Source: an uncultured Corynebacterium sp.
GTDB taxonomy: Bacteria > Actinomycetota > Actinomycetes > Mycobacteriales > Mycobacteriaceae
Assembly: GCA_946220775.1 (NCBI GenBank)
Contig: CAMIFC010000006.1
Coordinates: 1 to 64,000, forward strand
DNA: 64,000 bases
Reading direction: 5' to 3'
Of the stretch, positions 1 to 7,325 are shown in pieces (position 1 is the first letter of the stretch; each line of letters starts with the position of its first letter). The notes beneath the pieces were generated by a model that had not been told where the DNA came from, did not search any database, and worked only from the letters and a program-made list of their open reading frames with translations. The position numbers and the translations under genes are program-made.

Positions 1-59
1 GATTAGGGGCTAAAAACGGTCTAATCGGCCTTGCGACGTCGGCATCTATGCATTTGAGG

Positions 60-292
60 GGGCGCAGCGCCGGTACGCGCCGGTTCAGGGGTTTACGGTA
101 CCGGAATGCGCCGGTTGAGGGGTGCGAAAGGGCGCAGAACGAGCGCAGAACGGCGTGAAACGGCGCAGCACGAGCGCAGCACGGCGCAAAAAGCGACGCA
201 CAAGCGACGCACAGGTGGCGCACAATGGCGCAGAGGGGGTGCGGGAGGAGAAGAAAACCGGCGAAAACCCGCAAAAATCGGCGAAAACTGTG
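60..292. repeat. GC-rich decamer/phased short-repeat region
   Basis: This stretch lies upstream of the first gene and carries several families of short direct repeats. A 16-base unit beginning GCGCCGGTT occurs at 77-92 and again at 108-123 with one difference. From 132 to 232 the word GCGCA or a close variant recurs near 132, 143, 153, 163, 174, 184, 193, 204, 218 and 228, a spacing of about 10-11 bases, close to one helical turn. Two copies of CGGCGAAAAC lie near 259 and 281. Open frames crossing it look like by-products of the repeat. No gene is supported in positions 1-405. The function is unknown. Confidence 0.6.
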
Positions 293-405
293 ATGGGCGC
301 CATTAATGCGGGTTATGATTATTTACATAATTATTCGCACATGAAGATACCTCGTCGATCGAGCAGGTCAGAACGGGGAAATCCAGTGAAAGGTGGCCGC
401 AAACC

Positions 406-1896
406 ATGAGCGACCGTAGCAAGCGTGACGAGTCAAAGGGCGACGAATCCAAGCGCCGTGACAACCGAAACGGCAGCCGGGGTCAAGATAGCCGGCGCCA
501 CGATTCCACCCCAGGGTTGAACAGCATCAAACGGGACGCCATCGGCACCGCCATGCGCGTCCTCACCCGCTTCACCGGCTCTGAACTGGCCGAAAAGTAC
601 GGCCTCGGCAAGAAGGTCGACCGTGTGGCTTACGAGTCCACGAAGGGTGGAATGCGAACCCTCGGTAAGGTCAACCGCCAGTTCAAGAAGATCAAGGGCA
701 GCGGCAAACCAGTCCGCCTGCCGAACCAGACCACCGACGAGAACAATCAACCGGAACCAACCGCAACCCCGAAGCCGGGTCGCGCACCATTTGACCTGAC
801 CCCGTCCGAGGATCAGGAAATGATCGTCGAGGCAGTCCGCGAGTTCGCGGAAGAGCGCCTCCGCCCAGCGGCGTCCGAGTGCAACGAGGAATCGAAGCCA
901 GCAGACGGCCTGCTCGACACCGCAGCCGAGCTCGGTATTGCTCTCGTGAACCTGCCAGAAGAATACGAAGGCATCGCCACTGCATCCGGTGCTACCACCG
1001 GCGCCTTGATCGCAGAAGCACTTGCATTCGGAGACGCTGGTTTGGCGGCGGCAATCCTGGCACCGGCTGGCGTCGCAAATACAATCACGAATTATGGCGA
1101 CGACGCGCAACAGAAGACGTACCTGCCGTCCTTTGCGGGCGAATCTGTGCCGGCGGCTGCGGTGACCGTTTCGGAGGCGCGCCCACTGTTCGATCCGTTT
1201 GAGCTGCAAACCACCGCGAAACGCGACGGTGACAATATCGTCATCAATGGTGTGAAGACGATGGTTCCGAACGCCGGTGAATCCGAGCTGTTCATCGTCG
1301 CCGTGGAGTTCGAAGGCGCGAACACCTTCGCTATCGTCGAGTCGGACACGGAGGGCGTCGTCATCGAAGCCGATCCGTCCATGGGTCTGCGCGGCGCGGC
1401 GTTGGGTCGCGTTCTTCTTAAGGACGTCAGTGTTCCCGCCGCTAACCTCCTCGGCGGAGCGAACCTCAGCAGTGATGAGCGCAACGAGCAGTACGCAGAA
1501 ATCATTCGCCGTTCCCGCCTTGGCTGGGCAGCGCTGGCTGCCGGCACTGGTGAGGCGATCCTCGAGTACACCAAGAAGTACGTCAACGAGCGTGAAGCTT
1601 TCGGTGAGCCGATCAGCCACCGTCAGGCTGTGGCGTTCATGGTTGCCAACATCCGCATTGAGCTCGACGGCCTGCGCATGATCCTGCTGCGTGGCGTGTC
1701 GCGCCTGGACCAGGGGATGTCCTACCACCGTGAGGCTGGACTTGCTCGTCGCTTTGCTTCCGACAAGGGAATGCAGATGGGCCTGGATGGCGTGCAGCTG
1801 CTCGGCGGCCATGGCTACACCAAGGAACACCCGGTGGAGCGCTGGTACCGCGATATGCGCGCGGTTGGCATCGCCGAAGGCGTCATCGTTCTCTAA
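406..1896 (+). CDS. acyl-CoA dehydrogenase, FadE24-like
   Basis: This is a 496-residue flavin acyl-CoA dehydrogenase, expected to make the alpha,beta double bond in the first step of fatty-acid or side-chain beta-oxidation. The first ~30 residues are a charged, low-complexity extension. A conserved stretch around KRDAIGTAMRVL and SELAEKYGLGKK (about 45-70) follows, then the ACAD fold from about residue 125 to the end. The C-terminus closes at VERWYRDMRAVGIAEG. The ATG has an AAGGTGG-type ribosome site. A second acyl-CoA dehydrogenase follows after 42 bases. An adjacent pair of this type, FadE24/FadE23, is known in mycobacteria, and paired ACADs there can form mixed tetramers; that this pair does so is inference. 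The substrate is not deducible. Confidence 0.85.
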   Translation: MSDRSKRDESKGDESKRRDNRNGSRGQDSRRHDSTPGLNSIKRDAIGTAMRVLTRFTGSELAEKYGLGKKVDRVAYESTKGGMRTLGKVNRQFKKIKGSGKPVRLPNQTTDENNQPEPTATPKPGRAPFDLTPSEDQEMIVEAVREFAEERLRPAASECNEESKPADGLLDTAAELGIALVNLPEEYEGIATASGATTGALIAEALAFGDAGLAAAILAPAGVANTITNYGDDAQQKTYLPSFAGESVPAAAVTVSEARPLFDPFELQTTAKRDGDNIVINGVKTMVPNAGESELFIVAVEFEGANTFAIVESDTEGVVIEADPSMGLRGAALGRVLLKDVSVPAANLLGGANLSSDERNEQYAEIIRRSRLGWAALAAGTGEAILEYTKKYVNEREAFGEPISHRQAVAFMVANIRIELDGLRMILLRGVSRLDQGMSYHREAGLARRFASDKGMQMGLDGVQLLGGHGYTKEHPVERWYRDMRAVGIAEGVIVL

Positions 1897-1938
1897 CCCC
1901 ACTGACCAACAGATACAACACGTTTAAGGAACAAGATC

Positions 1939-3150
1939 ATGATTAACTTGGAACTCCCGAAGCGCCTGAAGGTCGGGGCAAACCAGGCTCACCAGGCTGC
2001 GGCTGAAATCTTCCGCCCAATCTCTCGTAAGTACGATCTTGCGGAGCATGAGCGGCCCGTCGAGTTGGACACAATGGCGTCCTTGGTCGAAGGCATGTCG
2101 GACGCCGGCGCGCAGATGGCCGGCGCATCGGGTGGCCGCGGCGACAGCAAGAAGAAGCAAACTGATGGTGTGAAGAACGGCGGCAATATGGCGTCGCTGC
2201 TGAATGTCATTGAAACCTGCTGGGGTGACGTGGGACTGACCCTGTCCATCCCGTACCAGGGGCTTGGCAATTCCGCGATTGCTGCTGTGGCGACCGACGA
2301 GCAGTTGGAACGCTTTGGCAAGGTCTGGGCTGCGATGGCGATTACCGAGCCACAGTTCGGCTCGGACTCCGCAGCTGTCGCTGCGACCGCGAAGCTGGAC
2401 GGCGACGAGTACGTGCTCAACGGCGAGAAGATCTTCGTCACTGCCGGTGAACGCTGCACCCACGTTGTGGTGTGGGCATCGGTCGACAAGTCCGCAGGTC
2501 GTGCGGCTATTAAGTCCTTCGTCGTGCCACGGGACACCCCGGGCTTCGAACTGGTCCGCCTGGAGCACAAGCTGGGCATCCGCGCGTCGGATACCGCACA
2601 CTTCATCCTGGATAACGTGCGCATCCCGAAGGAGAACTTGCTGGGCTCCCCGGAGGTGGACACGAAGAAGGGCTTCGGCGGGGTCATGGCGACCTTCGAC
2701 AACACGCGTCCGCTGGTCGCCGGCATGGCCATTGGTGTGGCGCGCGCTGCGCTCGAGGAGCTGCGTGACATCCTGACGACCGCGGGCGTGGAGATCGATT
2801 ATGATGCCCCGGCGTGGAACCAGCTAGCGGCAGCATCGGAGTACATCCGCCTTGAGTCCGACTGGGAAGCTGCATACCTGATGACGCTGCGTGCGGCATG
2901 GATGGCGGACAATAAGCAGCCGAACTCCAAGGAAGCCTCCGAGTGCAAGGCAAAGGCCGGCCGCATGGCGACCGACCTGACCCTGCGTGCAGTGGAGTTG
3001 GCTGGTGCTTATGGCTACTCCGAGCGCTCCCTGCTGGAGAAGTGGGCCCGCGACTCGAAGATCCTGGACATCTTCGAGGGCACCCAGCAGATCCAACAGC
3101 TCATCGTGGCTCGTCGCGAGCTGGGTCTTTCCTCTGCTGAGTTGAAGTAG
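1939..3150 (+). CDS. acyl-CoA dehydrogenase, FadE23-like
   Basis: This is a 403-residue acyl-CoA dehydrogenase. The middle domain carries AITEPQFGSDSAA (about residues 134-146), the usual flavin/substrate-loop motif. The C-terminal domain ends with ILDIFEGTQQIQQL, the family signature that in many members holds the catalytic glutamate. The start ATG is preceded by TTTAAGGA at suitable spacing. It follows the other ACAD by 42 bases and is surely co-transcribed, which suggests a two-subunit enzyme. It ends just before a large perfect inverted repeat. Role in fatty-acid or steroid-like side-chain oxidation is inference from family. Confidence 0.88.
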   Translation: MINLELPKRLKVGANQAHQAAAEIFRPISRKYDLAEHERPVELDTMASLVEGMSDAGAQMAGASGGRGDSKKKQTDGVKNGGNMASLLNVIETCWGDVGLTLSIPYQGLGNSAIAAVATDEQLERFGKVWAAMAITEPQFGSDSAAVAATAKLDGDEYVLNGEKIFVTAGERCTHVVVWASVDKSAGRAAIKSFVVPRDTPGFELVRLEHKLGIRASDTAHFILDNVRIPKENLLGSPEVDTKKGFGGVMATFDNTRPLVAGMAIGVARAALEELRDILTTAGVEIDYDAPAWNQLAAASEYIRLESDWEAAYLMTLRAAWMADNKQPNSKEASECKAKAGRMATDLTLRAVELAGAYGYSERSLLEKWARDSKILDIFEGTQQIQQLIVARRELGLSSAELK

Positions 3151-3204
3151 AGCGGGGCTGTTCGGCGGGGGTGTAGGCGCGGTCCGCCGGGCTGTACTTC
3201 CGCT

Positions 3205-3275
3205 ATGTCAAAATCCCTCGCTGAAAACCTAGTCCTACCCGCTGTCACTAGGTTTTCAGCGAGGGATTTTGACAT
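3205..3275. repeat. perfect 29-bp inverted repeat, 13-base spacer
   Basis: The left arm 3205-3233 and right arm 3247-3275 are exact reverse complements over all 29 positions. The arms begin with ATGTCAAAATCCC. It is the only notable element in the 303-base gap between the acyl-CoA dehydrogenase gene and pitA. It could terminate transcription, as the right arm carries a T4 run, but 29 perfect base pairs is much longer than the 10-14 bp terminators elsewhere in this window. A mobile-element remnant or site-specific recombination target is an alternative. Confidence 0.85.
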
Positions 3276-3453
3276 TGGGGGCAACTGGGGACGCCTTCAA
3301 ACACCCACGACCTGCATAAACCCCACTAGATCAGCTGCTACTTTCCAAAACTTGGGGTAGCAGGCAGAATATGGATGTACGGCGTTCCTCAAGCAATCTG
3401 TCGACTTCCGTTCGCTGATTGTTCAATTAAAATACAGGTTAGGTCAAGGCTGC

Positions 3454-5073
3454 ATGTCTCAAACTGAGACCACATCCACGAAAGACGCCGCGCTTGACGG
3501 CGGTTCAAAGCGGCGATCAGAAGACTTCTGGTGGCACGTATCCTTTGGCGCACTCCTTCTCATCACAGTTGTGACTTTCGGGATGTGGGCAGTCGATTAC
3601 ATTCCGCAGTCCGCGCATTATGGTGTCCTCGTTGTCACCGTCATCTTTGGCCTGTTTATGGCCTTCAACATTGGCGGCAATGACGTCGCAAATTCCTTCG
3701 GCACCTCAGTCGGCGCCAAAACACTGACGATCAAGCAGGCACTCGTCATCGCCGCTGTCTTCGAGGTCGGCGGCGCACTTCTCGCAGGTGGGGACGTCAC
3801 GGATACCGTCCGCTCCGGCATCGTGGATCTCGACAAAGTCGACCTAGACCCGATGCATTTCGTCTACATCATGATGGCCGCGCTGCTGGGTGCTGCGTTA
3901 TGGCTGCTCATCGCGACGAAAATGGGCTGGCCAGTGTCAACGACCCACGCGATCATCGGCGGTATCGTCGGCGCGGCGGTGTGCCAGGGGCTGGCCAATG
4001 GCACTGGCGGGTTGGACATGGTGCAGTGGTCGGAGATCGGCCAAATCGCAGTCAGCTGGGTGCTTTCTCCGGTTCTTGGTGGTGTCGCAGCATTCGGCCT
4101 TTATTTCTTCGTGAAGCGCCGGGTGCTGGTTTATAACGACCAGATGGAGGCCAAGCTGCGTCATATGCAGGAGCGTCGTCAGGAGCATCGGAAGCGCCAC
4201 AAGGATTCGTTCTCTCGCCTCAATGAGATTCAGCGCGCCGCTTATACCCAGACCATTGCCCGTGACGCGGAGGTTTTTCTTTCTCCCGATTTCGACCCGT
4301 CGAAGCTCGAGTCGGAGTACTACCGCGAGCTCTACACTCTCGATGAGGAAGAGCAGCGCATCGAGGCGCACAAGGCCCTCGAGCGGTGGGTGCCCGTCCT
4401 GGCGTCGACCGGTGGCATGGTCATCGCCGGAATGCTGCTGGTCAAGGGTCTGAAGAATGTCGACACGGGCCTGTCCGTCGGTGGTAGCGCGTTGATCATC
4501 ATTATGGTCGGCCTCGGCGTGTGGTTGACCGTTCAGGCGTTCGCGAAGGCTCTCCGCGGCCAGACCCTGGAGCGTTCGACTTTTGTCCTGTTCAGCTGGA
4601 TGCAGGTGTTCACGGCCGCCGCGTTTGCGTTTTCTCACGGTTCGAATGACATCGCGAATGCGGTGGGACCTTTTGCCGCCATTCTTGACGTCCTTGCGAC
4701 GAACAGCATTAATTCGTCTGCGGCGGTGCCGACCGCGCTGATGGCTGCGGCGGGCGTCGCTCTGGTTGCTGGCCTGTGGTTCATTGGTCGCAACGTGATT
4801 CAGACGGTCGGCTCGGGGCTGACGAATATCCACCCGGCCTCTGGTTTTGCCGCAGAATTGGCAGCCGCGACGATCGTCATGGCGGCGTCGGTGCTGGGCC
4901 TGCCGGTGTCGTCGACGCACATTCTGATTGGCGCGGTGTTGGGCGTGGGCATTGTGAACCGCGCGGCGAATTGGAAGTTGATGAAGCCGATTGCGTTGGC
5001 GTGGGTCATCACGATTCCAGCGGCCGCTGCGATTGGTGCGGTGGGCGTGCTCGCCCTCGAAGCGGTCTTCTAA
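3454..5073 (+). CDS. pitA: inorganic phosphate transporter, PitA family
   Basis: This 539-residue integral membrane protein belongs to the PiT/PHO4 family, which imports phosphate (often as a metal-phosphate complex) with protons or cations. The two inverted family repeats are visible: NIGGNDVANSFGTSVGAKTL near residue 70 and HGSNDIANAVGPF near 395. Each sits among hydrophobic helices, with a long charged cytoplasmic loop between them (about 225-310, rich in R, K and E). The ATG is 13 bases after an AGGTCAAGG stretch. It is monocistronic, with an inverted repeat upstream and a strong hairpin downstream. Low-affinity constitutive phosphate uptake is the usual role; the PhoRS-type system and phosphatases lie about 42 kb away. 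Confidence 0.92.
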   Translation: MSQTETTSTKDAALDGGSKRRSEDFWWHVSFGALLLITVVTFGMWAVDYIPQSAHYGVLVVTVIFGLFMAFNIGGNDVANSFGTSVGAKTLTIKQALVIAAVFEVGGALLAGGDVTDTVRSGIVDLDKVDLDPMHFVYIMMAALLGAALWLLIATKMGWPVSTTHAIIGGIVGAAVCQGLANGTGGLDMVQWSEIGQIAVSWVLSPVLGGVAAFGLYFFVKRRVLVYNDQMEAKLRHMQERRQEHRKRHKDSFSRLNEIQRAAYTQTIARDAEVFLSPDFDPSKLESEYYRELYTLDEEEQRIEAHKALERWVPVLASTGGMVIAGMLLVKGLKNVDTGLSVGGSALIIIMVGLGVWLTVQAFAKALRGQTLERSTFVLFSWMQVFTAAAFAFSHGSNDIANAVGPFAAILDVLATNSINSSAAVPTALMAAAGVALVAGLWFIGRNVIQTVGSGLTNIHPASGFAAELAAATIVMAASVLGLPVSSTHILIGAVLGVGIVNRAANWKLMKPIALAWVITIPAAAAIGAVGVLALEAVF

Positions 5074-5095
5074 CCGCCTTTCCATAAAGGACGCC

Positions 5096-5126
5096 AGCCC
5101 GGACCACACCAAGTGTGGCCCGGGCT
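5096..5126 (+). terminator. hairpin after pitA
   Basis: A 14-bp stem (AGCCCGGACCACAC with GTGTGGCCCGGGCT, one A:C mismatch) closes a CAA loop 22 bases after the pitA stop. No clear T run follows, as is common for high-G+C actinobacterial terminators. One copy of the window-wide octamer GGACGCCA (5089-5096) abuts its left arm. Confidence 0.7.
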
Positions 5127-5233
5127 GATCTGGTTCATGTGGTTCCCCACTGAACCGGCCGTGGCGGCGCACTACGTCACGCCAATGTCGCGCGGCGCAC
5201 CATGCCACGCCAGCGCCAGCGCCGCCGTGGCGT

Positions 5234-6978
5234 CTACGGCTGTGGCAGGTGCCGGGGGACGACCTTGCCCACCGCGTTGCGGGGGAGTTCGTCCATGTAG
5301 ACGAAGTGGTGTGGCACGTTGTGGCGGGCCAGCTGCTTCTTCACGGTCGCCTGGATGTCCTTGTTGAGCGCCTCCTTGTCTGCGTCGGACAACTGCCCGG
5401 TCGGGACGATCCACGCGCAGAGTGCCTGTCCGAACGTGTCGTCCTCGACACCACGGACCGCTGCCTCGCGAACCTCCGGCATCGAGTTGATGACGTTCTC
5501 GGTTTCCTGCGGGTAAACATTCTCGCCACCGGAGACGATCATGTCGTCGGAACGGCCCGCGATGAAGAGGTAACCGTCCTTCCAATACCCCAGGTCACCG
5601 GTGGCGATCATGCCGTCGAAGGTTTCCTTGTCCGTGCCGGGGCGCGTGTAGCCGTCGAACATCATCTGGTTCTTGACGAAGATCTTGCCGATCGCTTCTT
5701 CGGCGCATTCGCGGTTGTCCTCGTCAAGCACCTTGATTTCCGTGGCCAACGGCGGCTTGCCCGCCGTGCGAGGGTACTTTTCTAGGTCTTCGGGCTGCGC
5801 GATCGTGGCCCAGCTGACTTCCGTGGAGCCGTACAGGTTGTACAGCACCGGGCCGAACTTCTCGAAGGTCTGCTTGATGACATTCGGTGGCAGCGCTTCA
5901 CCCGACGTCGCGATGATCGTCGTGCCGGGGTTGAAATTGTCCGGCACCGCGTCCAGCATGCGGCGCAACTGGGTCGGCACGATCGCGATTGCATAAGGAC
6001 GATTCGCCTCGATTAGCCGCACCGCCTCCACCGGAGAGAATCGCCGCTGCATAATCATCGTGCAGCGGAGCACCATCGCCAGCTGAATCTGCGCAAACCC
6101 CCACGTGTGGAACAGGGAGCGGCGACGAAGTATGGCCGATGGTGGCGCAGCGGAATGCGGCTCATAATTGAGGACGCCGGCAGGTAGCTCGGCGGTTCCG
6201 GTCGTTTCGCACCCTTCGGCGTGCCCGTCGTTCCGGACGTCAGGATGACCGTCCGACCCCGCCGCGGACGCGACGGGATCGTCAGGTTTTCCGGGGTCGT
6301 GCGCAAGACCTCGTTCAGTGATGGCCAGTCGGCGCTCCTGGTTGCGTAATCACCGGAGTCAATGGCGTCCTGAACATTGGACGGGGCGGGCAGCGCGGCC
6401 TCGGCTTCCCGGCTCAGGCCGGTGGTATCGCCGTTTTCCCAGGCGACGATGACGTGGCTCTGGTCGTAACCTTCCGGTAGCAGTGGCAGGAATTCCTCGT
6501 CGATAAACAGTAGGTCGATCTTGTGTTCCCGCAGGACCGCGCGGGTTTGCTCCGCGGAGGCGCCGGTGTTCAGCAGCGTGAGGTCCGTGCCAATGCGCCC
6601 GTGGGCACACAGCGCCATGAGGAATCCACGGTGGTTACGGCACAGAATCGCCATGTTGTCCCGCTCGCGAACACCGGTGCGGAAAAGGGCCTTGGAAAGC
6701 TTGCTCACCTGCTCGTGCAGCTCGCCGTAGGTCATGGAGCCGGCATCATCGATCACTGCGGTGTGGAAAGGATCTCGCGCGGCGCCGATGGACAGCAGGC
6801 TCGTGGGGAGGAAGTCCCATTGGTAGACAGACTTCACCGCCTTTCCCGCCGCGGTTGGGGACATGGTCGATAGGACGCCAGCCCGCAACAGTGGTACCGC
6901 GCCCACGGCCAGAGTGCGCGCTGAGCTTGCCTTTTCCTTCAGCGTTGTGAAGAGGTTGGGGTTTGCAAGTTTCGGCAT
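5234..6978 (-). pseudogene. fatty-acyl-CoA synthetase (FadD-like), one-base frameshift
   Basis: Two reading frames together make one AMP-binding acyl-CoA synthetase of about 580 residues, which would activate fatty acids as CoA esters. The N-terminal part starts at an ATG at 6978 (MPKLANPNLF) behind GGAGGA. It contains the P-loop-like TSGTTGTPKGAK. Reading then leaves the correct frame at the GGG run 6115-6117. The other frame resumes with LFHTWGFAQIQLAM and runs through YGSTEVSW, TGDLGYW and SGGENVYPQE to the C-terminal lysine motif LPRNAVGKVV. Restoring one G (a C on the coding strand) rejoins the frames exactly. The break may be a true recent mutation or a sequencing error. Recent decay is likely, since both halves are otherwise intact. 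Confidence 0.85.
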
Positions 6979-7036
6979 TATTCCTCCGTGTTGTGAAGTG
7001 GGGAAGAGTGTAAGCGGTGTAGTGCAGGTCACATTA

Positions 7037-7084
7037 CCGATAGGAATAGACATTTGTGTGCCGATAGGAAAATAAACATTTAAG
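7037..7084. repeat. 24-bp tandem direct repeat, possible operator of the fadD-like gene
   Basis: Copy one (7037-7060) and copy two (7061-7084) both begin CCGATAGGAA and share ACATTT at the same offset. They lie 59-106 bases upstream of the fadD-like start codon, where an operator or activator site would be. No regulator for it is identified in the window. Confidence 0.5.
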
Positions 7085-7136
7085 GCGACTTTTATCTTGC
7101 GCTTCGGCTGTAAAAAGCATTGAAAACTGCTGTGTT

Positions 7137-7147
7137 CGCTAGGGGCG
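7137..7147 (+). promoter_or_regulatory. possible ClgR box upstream of clpC
   Basis: CGCTAGGGGCG differs at one position from the core CGCYNANRGCG that ClgR, the activator of clp genes in corynebacteria, recognises. It lies about 180 bases before the clpC start. The site is named by resemblance and position only. Confidence 0.35.
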
Positions 7148-7325
7148 TACAAGCCAGGTTTTTACCACTGGATATCGGCGACGACCTGCGGTGATGGTGG
7201 TGGTTGAGGGGGTGGCGTCCTAAGGAATGAACGTGGAAGCGCCGACGTTGCACTAAACGCGATGTCAGAAGACCACCCCACGCGTTATGGTGGGGCAACA
7301 AACCGAGAGAGCGAGAGGGAACACA

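Larger units (their letters stand above)
6979..7325. promoter_or_regulatory. divergent intergenic region between fadD-like pseudogene and clpC
   Basis: This 347-base gap has no gene. It holds a 24-bp tandem direct repeat (7037-7084) on the fadD side, a ClgR-like box (7137-7147) and one octamer copy, TGGCGTCC, at 7213-7220. Near 7270-7305 is a small hairpin with CCCCAC and GTGGGG arms. The clpC ribosome site GAGAGGGA ends just before its ATG. Confidence 0.6.

Noticed and set aside
60..292. CRISPR array
   Set aside because: The repeats are only 5-16 bases, degenerate and about ten bases apart, without spacers of uniform length and without cas genes.
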